A DNA stretch of 64,000 nucleotides from Tenebrio molitor (lineage: Eukaryota; Arthropoda; Insecta; Coleoptera; Tenebrionidae), in contig NC_091049.1 in assembly GCF_963966145.1 (NCBI RefSeq), positions 7,006,001 to 7,070,000 on the forward strand. The letters run 5' to 3'. The notes under the pieces are model-generated. The model saw nothing but the letters and a program-made list of their open reading frames with translations. It was not told the origin of the DNA and searched no databases. Of this stretch, positions 1 through 9,299 are shown in pieces (within the stretch, counting starts at the first letter, position 1; every line of letters starts with the position of its first letter). A program made the translations under genes and the position numbers.

Positions 1-6
1 GTCACA

Positions 7-1164
7 ATGTGGAGTCGTCCGTGGTTTCTCCTTTGTTTCAGTTCTTCTGTTCTTATTCAAGCAAATTTCCAGTGTGATTAAATCGAGATAATTTTGATGG
101 AGTACTTACATGACGATGACAGGTAAGGAGAGTGTTGAATACAAAACAGAAAAAATCGTAACTACAACAACAGACACCAAAATGATGACTGTAATTTCGA
201 CCGGACCCAATCGAGTCTTCTGTAACAAAATGTTTGACAGATTTTTTAATGTGGATTCGTTGGGACTTTTTGCTACAAGTGTGGTCGAAATCGAAACGAA
301 ATTTTTGCAAGGCCAAAATCTGGCCGACGATCTGTACATTAGCGAAGGCAAAATTAGAGCGATCAGCAAACGTTCGATGATCAAATAAGGAAGTTGATGG
401 CGAACAAGATAGCAACAAATCAATTAACGGAGTTGGCTCCGAGGAGTTTTGTTGATTTACCAAGTTTGAGAGATTTTGAGGCATGTATAAACAAGAAGAT
501 TTCACAACTGCAAAAGAACGTTTTTCAGTTTTTGAAAACCAAAAAAAATTTCTATTAGCTTGGCTGTCAACCGTATCGAAACCGTGGACCAAGAAGTTTT
601 CGGTGGAGTTGTGGACATAAACTTACGTTCAAATAATGTTGGCTTTATACAGGGCATGTCACATAAGGCTTATTTCTGAATTTATTTTGTACGCAACCAA
701 AAATACTAATGACGTTATCCTGCCCTGATTAATGAAATCAAAAATTAAATTCATCAACTGTCATTGTGACATTTTTAGCCTAATTACGTACCTACGTTGA
801 TTACTAAATTAAATCACATTATAAACGGTATCAAGTAGTCAGCGTCATTAGTATTTTTGGTCGCGTACAAAATAAATTCAGAAATAAGCCTTATGTGACT
901 TGCTCTGTACATACAGATGCTTTCAAAGGGCGTCGATTCTTGAATATCGATTTGGCGCATAATGATATCTCACATATCTTTCTTGAATTTTTTGATGAGG
1001 TTCAAGTTCAGCATCTTGACATCAGCTATAATCGTTTAGACAATAAAAGCTTGGAAGTATTGGAAGTTTGGGCAACTGAGACAAATGTTTCGTTGGAATA
1101 TTTCCTACGTACATCACAACGTTCTCGTGGAAGTTGCTTCAAGAGCGAACACATTTGTTTGTGA
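7..1164 (+). pseudogene. Family B LRR gene, broken copy
   Basis: This is a decayed paralogue of the intact gene at 34269-35288. The start ATG and hydrophobic signal peptide (MWSRPWFLLCF) survive, but codon 25 is TAA where the intact gene has a glutamine codon. Further frameshifts and an internal deletion follow in the LRR region (about 390-600), and a 258-bp transposon sits at 650-907. After it the last LRRs resume (LDISYNRLDNKSLEVLEVWATETNVSLEYF) and end near 1164 without the hydrophobic tail of the intact copy. It cannot encode a normal protein. Confidence 0.9.
650..907. mobile_element. TIR element (MITE) inside the family B pseudogene
   Basis: Inverted repeats of about 60 bp begin CAGGGCATGTCACATAAGG and end CCTTATGTGACTTGCTCTG, flanked on both sides by TA. 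The surrounding LRR sequence rejoins when the element is removed. There is no coding capacity. The TA duplication and CAGGG-type end suggest mobilisation by a Tc1/mariner-type transposase (inference). Confidence 0.85.
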
Positions 1165-1789
1165 TAGTTATCAAAGCATTTCTGATTCTATCTGCTTTTG
1201 ACGAAGTGTTTTAAGAGTCTTCTTTTGCTTTACTTTGACAATGTGATTTTGAAGTTTGCGCACAGTTTTAAATACTGATCACTAACTAATGTTGAGTAAC
1301 TTCCAATGCAGACTTGCAGATTCCGCACTTGCTTAAAGCTATATCTGAGGTGACAGATGTATCTGGAGTTCTCCAAGAATTCGTCAAGGAACCACACATA
1401 CTTAACTATTTTGTGTGTTATAGAGAGTACATGCAACGGTTCTCCGCAAGGTTTTATCGTGAGACCACGTACAATATAAAATGTATTTTTTAATTAAGTA
1501 GTCGGTACACATTTTCAATCTTAACTACACTTATCCTTAGTAAATGATATTGGTTAATAAGTTTTTTGATTAATTTAACCCTCTATAAAAATGCAAATAT
1601 CTGAGTTTTTGAAGGTTTTGGCAGCCAAAACAAAGTTGACGTTTTCCCAAAAATAGTCCAGCACAATTTATTGGAATTGCTCTAATAATAGACATTTGCT
1701 TCTTTTCTTTTTGCTGAAAAATCAAGGGTTTTAGATTTATTTGATAATCAATTTATCCAACACTGAAATAGACCCGTTTGATTAGGAAA
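1165..1789. other. Family B 3' flank (duplicated, non-coding)
   Basis: This stretch is homologous to sequence after the intact B gene (35289-35890) and to 8226-8590, 9430-9700 and 29215-29560. It contains the conserved phrase ATGCAACGGTTCTCCGCAAGG. No gene is visible. It marks where a family B copy ended in each duplicated block. Confidence 0.7.
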
Positions 1790-2017
1790 TCTACAAACAC
1801 CAGAATTTTGTGTCACACAAGGATCTGTCTGAGGTCTTGTACTAACCCATCCAAATCATAACAATTTGGAAGTACACATTCATCTTGTGTTTTTCTATCG
1901 TTGACGCAATTGCATAGAAAAGGCAAATTACTGCTTTCAACAAAATGTCAAGGAGACGTTGTTAGAAACAATTACCATGCAAAAAGTTATCATTAGCAAG
2001 TACCGTTAGTCACCACG
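1790..2017 (+). promoter_or_regulatory. Conserved family A 5' block
   Basis: About 220 bp directly before the ATG are conserved in all family A copies. They run from the phrase GTGTCAC(G/A)CAAGGATCT through TTTTTCTATCGTT to TTAGTCACCACGATG. Other copies lie at about 3755-3970, 9700-9921, 13215-13423, 21546-21686, 25450-25678, 29945-30097 and 46640-46858, with orphans at 36700-36942 and 37540-37765. It probably holds the promoter and 5' UTR. No TATA box or initiator could be assigned with confidence. The CACCACGATG start context is good and fixes the start codon. Confidence 0.6.
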
Positions 2018-2995
2018 ATGTCGAGCTCCATTTACGTTGTGTTTTACATCATCACTTGCCTCTCCACTGAAAGTTGTTTAGGATGTAGTACAGCTCGGAT
2101 CAATCAAGTGGAGTACTCAATTTTTACCAATAATTTTGAAACTTTTCAAATAAAAACTGGCAATATCCTAAGAATCGGAGATAATGTCCTAACCATGGAT
2201 GTTGATCTTGGGAACAATACAATTCTCTGCAGCGAGATCTTCGATAAACTTCGCAATCTCAAGTCTCTCTTTATCCAGGCCACGCACGTGGTCGAAATCG
2301 AAACGAATTTTTTGCAGGGTAAGGGACTAGGCAATCGTCTTGACATTCGGGATGGAAAATTTCTAACAATAAAGAAACACACTTTTCACGATCTCGAAAT
2401 CACGTTCTTGTCCTTATTTGGTAACAAAATTACGACAATAGAAGAAGAAGCATTCGTCAACTTGTCACAGCTCAAAACCCTCATTCTGGACGGAAATCAA
2501 CTGAAAGAATTGAATCCGTGGAGTTTCGTCAGCTTGCCACAGCTGGGCAGCTTCAGTGCTGCCGGAAACGTGATTTCGAAACTCCAAAACAATGTTTTTG
2601 AGTTTCTTGAGAACAAAAAAGCTTTCATTGATTTAACTAGTAACTGCATAGATACTGTCGACAAGGGAGCTTTCGACGGGTCGAACGCTACAAATGTCAT
2701 GTTAATTCTGACGAATAATAGAATTGAATTCCTTCCTCCAGAAATATTTCAACATCATCGTGTGGTCAGATTGGATCGGTACAACAGTAGCATCTCGAAG
2801 ATCTCTCCGGAATATTTTGAGGTAGATTTTAACTTGACATTTCTGAATATCGACTGCAATCCTTTGGACGAAAAAACTTTGCAAGCGCTTTTCGATTGGA
2901 AAACTGAAAACAATTCTCCACGACATGGGTTCCCTGTTCTGCTGGTCACGAACCCGATAATACGTACTGTCACCCAATTTTTATTGCATTGGTAA
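2018..2995 (+). CDS. Secreted LRR protein, family A1, tail lost by frameshift
   Basis: It encodes 325 residues in a single exon. Residues 1-20 are a hydrophobic signal peptide (SSSIYVVFYIITCLST), followed by a cysteine (LGCS). About eight LRRs follow (for example FLSLFGNKITTIEEEAFVNL), ending in the cap phrase LNIDCNPLDEKTLQALFDWK. Compared with 9922-10929, one base is missing near 2915. The last 30 residues are therefore read in another frame, and the PCSSGHEPDSTYC cap and hydrophobic tail are lost. The old frame is still legible down to the shared TAA near 3021. If translated, the product would be secreted rather than membrane-attached. It may also be a young pseudogene. Ligand and role are unknown. 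Confidence 0.85.
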   Translation: MSSSIYVVFYIITCLSTESCLGCSTARINQVEYSIFTNNFETFQIKTGNILRIGDNVLTMDVDLGNNTILCSEIFDKLRNLKSLFIQATHVVEIETNFLQGKGLGNRLDIRDGKFLTIKKHTFHDLEITFLSLFGNKITTIEEEAFVNLSQLKTLILDGNQLKELNPWSFVSLPQLGSFSAAGNVISKLQNNVFEFLENKKAFIDLTSNCIDTVDKGAFDGSNATNVMLILTNNRIEFLPPEIFQHHRVVRLDRYNSSISKISPEYFEVDFNLTFLNIDCNPLDEKTLQALFDWKTENNSPRHGFPVLLVTNPIIRTVTQFLLHW

Positions 2996-3322
2996 TTCTG
3001 TTAATTTCATATTGGCCAATCTAATTTCTTTTTGTAGTTACACACCTTATTTAATTACCCAAGAGTTGGTCAACATTTTCTATTTGGACAGATATAGGAT
3101 ATTCCTCAAGGGTCAGTCATAGGTCTCAATTAATTGATTCAAAAATTTTGCACGACGTATTCTCTTTCCTTTTCGTTCTGATGCATAAAGTGTGCAAGTA
3201 GTTCATGTCCTTGCTTGCATATAATAACTTCTCCACGCAAGACTTCACGCTTTCTCACAAGCAAGTGAATTTGTATCGATCAAGTAACTAAGTACCATTT
3301 TACTGTAACACTATTATTAAGC

Positions 3323-3328
3323 AATAAA
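3323..3328 (+). promoter_or_regulatory. Polyadenylation signal of family A1 gene
   Basis: AATAAA lies about 330 bp after the stop, in a block conserved downstream of all family A copies (GTGAATTTGTATCGATCAAG, then ACTATTATTAAGCAATAAAT). Matching signals are at 5264-5269, 11194-11199 and 14706-14711. The spacing and conservation support it as the real 3' end. Confidence 0.6.
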
Positions 3329-3499
3329 TTTTATCCTTGTCAGAAAGCAACACCAAAACATTTCTAGTTTTTTTCTTTAAACTCTGGAACTACAATTCCA
3401 CTTAATTTATTTCTTCATTAACCTGTTTATGAAACTTATGCTTGTGATGGAAAGTGAGAGTGAGTTTACAAATCAATCAGTTTTGTATTATTTTTTTGT

Positions 3500-3754
3500 A
3501 CAAAAAAAATTGGTCTAAAGCTGTAAGAAAGATACCAAAGTTTCAAAGTACAACTTATTTCGAAAACACTAAATTAGCAGTAGGTTTTACAATGTCCCTT
3601 TTTTGTGAGACTAGCAAGGTAAGTTATGGAGTTGCGAAAATCTTAGTTAGTAACGACGTGGTTCTTGGTTCTTCCTTCACTGAGTTTTTGAGTTCTTGAA
3701 CCAAATTTGAAATGTGATAAAATCAAGATAAATTTGATAACAAAAACAAGAATT
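3500..3754 (+). pseudogene. Family B N-terminal remnant
   Basis: The sequence matches the upstream and N-terminal part of family B: CGAAAACACTAAATTAGCA, then TTCTTGAACCAAATTTGAAA and GTGATAAAATCAAGATAA. The last part corresponds to the intact gene's LEQNFQCDQIKI. Frames are broken and it runs straight into the family A 5' block. Equivalent remnants sit before other A genes at about 12960-13210, 23930-24060 and 29680-29900, and also at 35960-36245. They show that B and A copies were duplicated together. Confidence 0.65.
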
Positions 3755-3970
3755 TTGCAAAAGTGTCACGCAAGGATCTATCTCAGGTCCACTACTAATC
3801 CATCCAAATTATACCAATTTGGAAGTACGTATTCATCTTTTGTTTTTCTATCGTTTATGCAATTGCTTAAAAAAGGTAAATTACTGCTTTTACCAAAAGG
3901 TCAAGCGAACGCCGTTAGAAACACTTACCATGCAAAATGATATCGTTAGCAACCGTCGTTAGTTACCACA

Positions 3971-4963
3971 ATGTCGAGCTCCATTTACGTTGTGTTTTAC
4001 CTCATCACTTGCGTCTCTACTGAAAGTTCTTCACGATGTAGTAAAGCTCAGATCAATCAAGTGGAGTACTCAATTTTTAACAACAATTTTGCCACTTTTC
4101 AAATGAGAACTGACAGTATCATAAGAATTGAAGATAATGTTCTATCCGTGGATGTTGATCTTGGGAACAATACAATCCTTTGCAGCAAGATTTTCGATAA
4201 ACTTCGTAATGTCAAGTCGCTGTCTATCCAGGCCACAAACGTGATCCAAATCGAAACGAATTTTTTGCAAGGTAAGGGACTGGGCAATAATCTTGCCATT
4301 CGGGATGGAAAAATACAAACAATAAAGAAACACACTTTTCACAATCTCGAAATCACAACCTTGTCCTTCGGTAACAAAATTACGACAATTGAAGAAGAAG
4401 CTTTCGTTAACTTGCCACGGCTCATGACCCTCAGTCTGGACAGAAATCAACTGAAAGAATTGAATCCCCGGAGTTTCGTCAGCTTGCCACAGCTAGCCGA
4501 CTTCAGAGCCGCCGAAAATGTGATTTCGAAACTCCAAAAGAATGTTTTTGGGTTTTTGGAGAACAAAAAAGCTTCCATTTATTTAAGTCGCAACTGCATA
4601 GAAGTTTTTGACAAGGGAGCTTTTGACGGGTCCAACACTACAACTGTCACTATATTTCTGAGAAATAATAGAATTGAATTCATTCCTCCAGAAATATGTC
4701 AACATCATCGTTTTGTCGAAATCGACGTAAGCAACAATCGCATCTCGAAAATCTCTCCGGAATTTTTTGAGGAAGATTTTAACATCACATTTCTGAATAT
4801 CAACTGCAATCCGTTAGACGAAAACACTTTGCAAGCGCTTCTTGACTGGAGAAATCAAAATAATTTTTTCGAGAGATGGTATCCCTGTTATTTTGGTCAG
4901 GGATCCGGTAATACGTATTGTCACCGGGTATTTGTTGCATTGACAATTCTCTTGATTTCATGA
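3971..4963 (+). CDS. Secreted or GPI-anchored LRR protein, family A2
   Basis: It encodes 330 residues in one exon. A signal peptide (SSSIYVVFYLITCVST) precedes SRCS. LRRs run from about residue 80 to 285, and the cap holds NINCNPLDENTLQALLDWR, PCYFGQGSGNTYC and a hydrophobic end (VFVALTILLIS). The stop is TGA where the paralogue at 13424 reads TGT, so the tail is four residues shorter (CSLI missing). The remaining tail may be too short for efficient anchoring. Bases 4494-4962 are identical to 13947-14415, while the first halves differ clearly. Function is unknown. A surface recognition role is an inference from the architecture and cluster dynamics. Confidence 0.88.
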   Translation: MSSSIYVVFYLITCVSTESSSRCSKAQINQVEYSIFNNNFATFQMRTDSIIRIEDNVLSVDVDLGNNTILCSKIFDKLRNVKSLSIQATNVIQIETNFLQGKGLGNNLAIRDGKIQTIKKHTFHNLEITTLSFGNKITTIEEEAFVNLPRLMTLSLDRNQLKELNPRSFVSLPQLADFRAAENVISKLQKNVFGFLENKKASIYLSRNCIEVFDKGAFDGSNTTTVTIFLRNNRIEFIPPEICQHHRFVEIDVSNNRISKISPEFFEEDFNITFLNINCNPLDENTLQALLDWRNQNNFFERWYPCYFGQGSGNTYCHRVFVALTILLIS

Positions 4964-5288
4964 TCGCTAATCTAATTTCTCTTTGTAATCATGCACTTCA
5001 TTCTGTTACTCAAGAGTAGAATAAAAATTTTAATTTAGATAACAGTGAGTATTGGGTGTTTTACAAGAGTGTTAGTGATCTAAATAAATTGTATTAAAAA
5101 TTTTACACAATGTACCTACTCTTTTTTTTACCCTCGCTTAAGCATATGATTGTAATATCTCGTCCACGTAAGATTTTATGATTTCTCAATTTAGCTCAGA
5201 AGACAGTGAATTTGTATCGACCACGCAATTAAGCACCATTTTCCTGTAGCACTATTATTATACAATAAATTTTATAATTATTAATAAG

Positions 5289-5503
5289 TACTGTTACGAC
5301 CGAAAAGTGCGGCCACAAATCTCGACTCTGGTGGTATCCAGATGTTTTTGATGGAATGGCGAGTCTGAGGGACCGCGCAGTTTTGCTCTTGGCGGGTGTT
5401 TCAGCAGCCTGGTGAGGAGCTCAGTGGGAGACGGACTCGCCTTCTCCCTGGCTGGTGCGGTGTTCCGAGGGGGATGCAACCAGGTGGTGGCGTTTGGAGT
5501 GGA
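5289..5503. repeat. GC-rich module fused to LRR fragment (copy 1)
   Basis: This is about 215 bp, far more GC-rich than its surroundings, starting just after the A2 3' end (AATAAGTACTG) and running into LRR coding sequence. Near-identical modules occur at 14738-14963 and 31238-31460 in the same position after other A2 genes. Recognisable phrases are ACGGACTCGCCTTCTCCCTG and GTTCCGAGGGGGATGCAACC. It has open frames on both strands but no recognised domain. Its origin is unknown; it could be captured host or transposon DNA. Confidence 0.7.
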
Positions 5504-5827
5504 AAAACACAAACAATAAAGAAACACACTTTTCACAATCTCGAAATCACGTCGTTGTCCTTATCTGGTAAGAAAATTACGACAATAGAAGCTTTCGTTA
5601 ATTTGTCACAGCTCAAAACGCTCATCCTGGACAGAAAGCAAGTGAAAGAACTCAATCCGCGGAGTTTTGTTGGCTTGCCACACCTGGACAAATTCAGAGG
5701 TGCCAGAAACGGGATTTTGAAACTCCAAAAGAATGTTTTTGAGTTTCTGGAAAACAGAAAAGTCAGTGAATTTGTATCGATCAACCAACTAAGCACAATT
5801 TCTTGTAGCCCCATTATTAAACAATAA
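5396..5827 (+). pseudogene. Chimeric family A LRR fragment (copy 1)
   Basis: A 143-codon open frame begins in the GC-rich module and passes in frame into family A LRRs (KTQTIKKHTFHNLEITSLSL onward). It ends after about four LRRs, where the sequence jumps to the A 3' flank (SEFVSI...). It lacks the signal peptide, N-cap, last LRRs and tail, so it looks like a truncated copy joined to foreign DNA. The open frame may be chance preservation, because copies 2 and 3 have frame damage. Confidence 0.75.
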
Positions 5828-6169
5828 ATTTGATAACTATCTATCAATAAGTTCAGAATGATATAAACTACAGTAAAAAAGCAAACGAGATAATAGATAT
5901 GCAACGATATTCCACAAGGTTTTGTCTTGAGCCAACCAATAATAGTGAATAAGCTTTTTGAATTATTATTAATTGCTTTTTACTTTTCGCGCCATTATCA
6001 ATTATACTGAATTAGTCTAGTTGAATTAGGAAATGTCTAAACGAACACAAAGACTTTAGAAAAGTGTCACGTGAGGATCTCTCTGAGTTCATTAAAGGTC
6101 ATTTCCACATTACTTTTATCACCGTTTGAGGTACGATAAAAACTATAAGTTCTAAAATGCAACGACTAT
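5828..6169. other. Duplicated flank, no gene
   Basis: This resembles 17833-18180, 19238-19440 and 31790-32220 (GATATGCAACGATATTCC, then AGTGTCACGTGAGGATCT). The latter is a diverged form of the family A 5' block phrase. Nothing coding is seen. Confidence 0.5.
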
Positions 6170-6330
6170 GTCCACAGGAATTCGTAAAGAGACTAGATTT
6201 TCGAATGTTGATTTATCAGATAATAACTTTCTTCTCTTCTGGAGTTTTCGAAGATTTGCAGACCCAGAATTTAGATTTGAGATTTAATACTCTGGAAATT
6301 TAGACAACTGAAAACGATGTTTCCTTGACA
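6170..6330 (+). pseudogene. Family B C-terminal LRR remnant
   Basis: Broken frames read SNVDLSDNN and GVFEDLQ, then TLEIWTTENDVSLT. These match the intact B protein's KIDLSQNDI, EFFDDLQ and LLEAWATETNVSLE. The same remnant occurs at 19488-19600 and 32640-32823. It is too decayed to be functional. Confidence 0.7.
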
Positions 6331-6369
6331 TAAATTACTCAAAATTGATATTGACCGAACATGTAAGTA

Positions 6370-6851
6370 CAGGGTCATTATCGCAGTAGGCGTTGGTGGC
6401 GTAGTTGAATGTGCCGCAAGCCTCGGACATGGGTCCGACTGGTATGGCCGATAGGTGGCGATACTGGCGGTAGTGGAAATCTGTCTACTCGTGGAGGGAG
6501 AAAAGACTGGAGATGGCATTTCCTATGCTGCCCATGTTAAAAATGCGAACCCTCTAAAAGCACGTGCAACAACCTTTTATGACCCAGTCCACCATGCGCT
6601 AGATAAAGAAGCAAAATGCGCCTGGAAGGAAGGCGAAGGAAACCATTGGCCTAGCGTCTATATTCAGAAACCTTTTATGACTCTGTAGTTTTCGCGGGCG
6701 GGTACACTTATTTGAATTAGTGCCATCTCCAGTCTTTTCTCCCTCCACGTGTCTACTAGTTTGTCTAACGTTGCGAGGCTGGCGGCACATCCAAAATTTG
6801 TGTGGGTTTTCAACGCCAAATGCGATGGGACAATCATTTATAATGACCCTG
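6370..6851. mobile_element. TA-flanked TIR element carrying a nested insertion
   Basis: The ends are CAGGGTCATTAT and ATAATGACCCTG, flanked by TA. Interior phrases (GGTGGCGTAGTTGAATGTGC, TTGTCTAACGTTGCGAGGC) also occur in the shorter copy at 32868-33110, which lacks the nested 260-bp insert. Mariner-type mobilisation is likely from the ends and TA. Confidence 0.85.
6490..6749. mobile_element. Nested element with 8-bp target duplication (hAT-like MITE)
   Basis: TIRs of about 30 bp start CGTGGAGGGAGAAAAGACTG. The flanks are a perfect 8-bp duplication, TGTCTACT, at 6482-6489 and 6750-6757. The paralogous element at 32868 has the uninterrupted site with a single TGTCTACT at 32997-33004, which proves a discrete insertion. 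An 8-bp duplication is typical of hAT transposition; assigning it to hAT is inference. Confidence 0.88.
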
Positions 6852-7033
6852 TATGATCTGTTTCAAAATAAAAAATCCGACAACGTCGCCAACTTTTGTT
6901 TTTAGTGTGTTTGTTTGCAAGTGTTAGGAAAAAATGGGGTTATGAAAGGAAACTGTTGACAAACGCTGGACAAAAATCAAAAAACTATTATGGTGCAAAT
7001 AACACATTTTTCATGACATTTCCTATTATTATA

Positions 7034-7656
7034 CACTATTCTTTATCTTGGTGAGTGGTCTTTGGGAAATTTTCAGCCGTCAAGTAGAATTTAGGGATTT
7101 TTGAAAGTTCCCATGGCAAAGTTCGTTGGTAGTTGTTAAAAATATTCAAATATTACAATGATGTACTTACAGAGACGCCGCAAAGTCTTTCTATTTATTA
7201 TTTTCCAGGTTAAATTGCTCATGATTCACATGCACCGAGACATAACCTCAAACGTGTCATCTTCAATTCTTCTCATCGCATCGTTTTCTAAAATTTTAAT
7301 AACTTGCTTGGGAATTTCAAAATGTTCTAGACCGACCACACACTTTTCGTTTTCGGTCAAATTAGGTCCGGTTTATGGTTTAAAAATCCGGTTAATTTCT
7401 CAAATCCAAAGTTCTTCGCAATATTGCCCGGCACGGTCATAATGTTTGGTCGGATTGACCGATATCTTACATTTCGCGACATAAAATTGCGAGATTTGGA
7501 CATGAATGTTTGACGAAGATTCTGAATTTGAATGACGGCGATGACAGTTAACATTTGATTTACACCACACAAAAATTTGGTGGAAAAAGTAAAACTTACA
7601 AAGCTACCCATGGCTTGCTTGTTCACATCGACCACTCACCAAGATAAAGAATAGGG
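7034..7656. mobile_element. TIR element, 623 bp, TA-flanked
   Basis: The ends CACTATTCTTTATCTTGGTG and CACCAAGATAAAGAATAGGG are near-perfect inverted repeats of about 25 bp, flanked by TA. No intact transposase is inside. It abuts a second element at 7658. Confidence 0.8.
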
Positions 7657-7657
7657 T

Positions 7658-8021
7658 AAAGTCCATTCAAAAATCAAAAAACCACCAACGTCGCATTTTC
7701 CTGGATAATTACTATCGGCAACGCTGTCTAGTGTAAAATTTGGTGAGACTTGTAATTTTGGGGTTAAATGTTTATTAAGTATCTTGTTTTTCTGGGCATG
7801 TTTAAGTAAAAATAATAAGAATCAGTAAATAAATGAAACTTGCTGAGCAATAATAAAACAATTTGAACGAAATTCAAAGCAATTGAATTTTATTTTTATT
7901 CAAATAAATGTCATAATTTATAGTTTCCAACATAGTATGAAAAAATATGTACCTAGGGTTTTTTAAATTTTACCAACCTAAAGCAACAGGTGGTGGTTTT
8001 TTGATTTTTGAATGAACTTTA
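7658..8021. mobile_element. TIR element, about 364 bp
   Basis: The inverted ends are AAAGTCCATTCAAAAATC and GATTTTTGAATGAACTTT, continuing through AAAAAACCACCA. A further fragment of the same end (AAAGTCCATTCAAAAATG) follows at 8027, so this spot was hit more than once or an end was duplicated. The interior is non-coding and AT-rich. Confidence 0.75.
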
Positions 8022-8072
8022 TACATAAAGTCCATTCAAAAATGAATCTATTTTGTTGTTTGTGCTTTTCAG

Positions 8073-8228
8073 TTATTGGAAGCTTGGACAAATGAGACAA
8101 ATGTTTTGTTGGAATATTTGCTACGTACTTCACAATGTTCTTGTGGAAGTTGCTTCAAGAGCAAACATTTTCACATATTGTTTGTGACAGTTATCAAAGC
8201 ATTTTGTGATTGTATTTGTTTTTGACGA
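8073..8228 (+). pseudogene. Family B C-terminal fragment
   Basis: It corresponds to the end of the intact B protein: LEAWTNETNVLLEYLLRTSQ, a CSCGSCFKS cysteine motif, then the hydrophobic HFHILFV start of the tail. It has no 5' portion; a transposon lies immediately upstream. It is followed by the typical B 3' flank. Confidence 0.75.
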
Positions 8229-8648
8229 AGTGTTCTAAGAGTCTTGTTTTGCTTTACCTTGACAATGTGATTTTGAAGTTTGCGCACAATTTAAAATACT
8301 GATCACAAACGAATGTTGAGTAACTTCCAATGTAGACTTGGAGATTCCGCACTTGCTTAAAGCTAGATCTGAGCCGACAGATGTATCTGGAGTTTTCCAA
8401 AAATTCGTCAAGGAACCACACATACTTAACTATTTTGTGTGGTAGAGAGAGTACATGCAACGGTTCTCCGCAAGGTTATATCGTGAGACCACGTACAATA
8501 TAAAATGTATTTTTTAATTAAATAGTAGGTACACATTTTCAACCCTAACTACTCTTATTCTTAGTAAATGATATTGGTTAATAAGTTTACCGGTTTCAGT
8601 ATAGTTAAGCGTTGGTTTACATTCACAAAAGTTGGATGGTAGGTGAGT

Positions 8649-8700
8649 CATAACTGTACTAGTACAGTTATGGAATCATAACTGTACTAGTACAGTTATG
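8649..8700. repeat. Two copies of a 24-bp perfect palindrome
   Basis: The sequence CATAACTGTACT followed by its reverse complement AGTACAGTTATG occurs at 8649-8672 and again at 8677-8700, separated by GAAT. It lies inside the TIR insertion. Such a site could bind a symmetric protein or form cruciforms, or be a transposase subterminal repeat. Function is unknown. Confidence 0.9.
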
Positions 8701-8963
8701 CTGTAGTGACATGTCAACAACAATCAACAAATGAAGACAATATCTAAATTTATTCATTATTAATTCAAACAATCTGAACTAAAACCAACAATAATTACTT
8801 AAATAGACGGAACTCTGCCATAGTAAAAATGAACTGCACTTCATAGCATAGGGCATCGGGTAGTGCCTACGTCCATAATGATGAGGGGCAGAGGGGCTAT
8901 ATTTCTTCGACTCTATAAACAAAAAGATAAATACGCTACGAAACTAACACTATGAGCACTTAC

Positions 8964-9152
8964 CAGTTCATGAAAATACGCCAACATCACTGTCATTTAC
9001 ACTTGTAACCTTATTTAGATCCTGCCCTTGTTTGAGTGTCTCTATGATTTCAGATAAGTACCTCCTGCCTTTCGGCCGAATATTAAGCTATTTAAAGCTT
9101 GTTGTTCTTCATTTACGACGTTTTTCCGTAAAACACTATCATTCAAACTCAT
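8964..9152 (-). pseudogene. Crypton-like first-exon relic
   Basis: On the minus strand an ATG at 9152 opens MSLNDSVLRKNVVNEEQQA and continues to GGTYLKS. After frame damage it reads MLAYFHEL, immediately followed by a GTAAGT donor at 8963-8958. The layout resembles N-termini of insect Crypton-type tyrosine-recombinase proteins (a short acidic start, then a V/MLAYF.EL helix). A diverged second copy is at 52975-53156. The family assignment is from memory of motif style, so moderate to low confidence. Confidence 0.45.
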
Positions 9153-9299
9153 TTTGCGAAATGTCTGTTTGTATAAACAACCAAATGTAACTATGACACT
9201 CGAACATATCATGCAAACGCGATCAACTCAATCTATTTGTGTGTTTGGATTTAATTGTTTTAAATTCTCTTCGGCTTATTCTGAAACCGGTAAACTAAT

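Larger units (their letters stand above)
8585..9295. mobile_element. TIR insertion containing a Crypton-like exon
   Basis: The ends GTTTACCGGTTTCAG and CTGAAACCGGTAAAC are perfect 15-bp inverted repeats. The interrupted host sequence (TTGGTTAATAAG... to GATTAATTTAATCCTCTATA) matches the uninterrupted flank near 1555-1590. Together with the adjoining foldback (9300-9430) this is one composite insertion in the B 3' flank. Confidence 0.75.

Noticed and set aside
2146..2977. Minus-strand open frames across the LRR genes
   Set aside because: They mirror the LRR coding regions and recur in every paralogue as shadows of the plus-strand frame.
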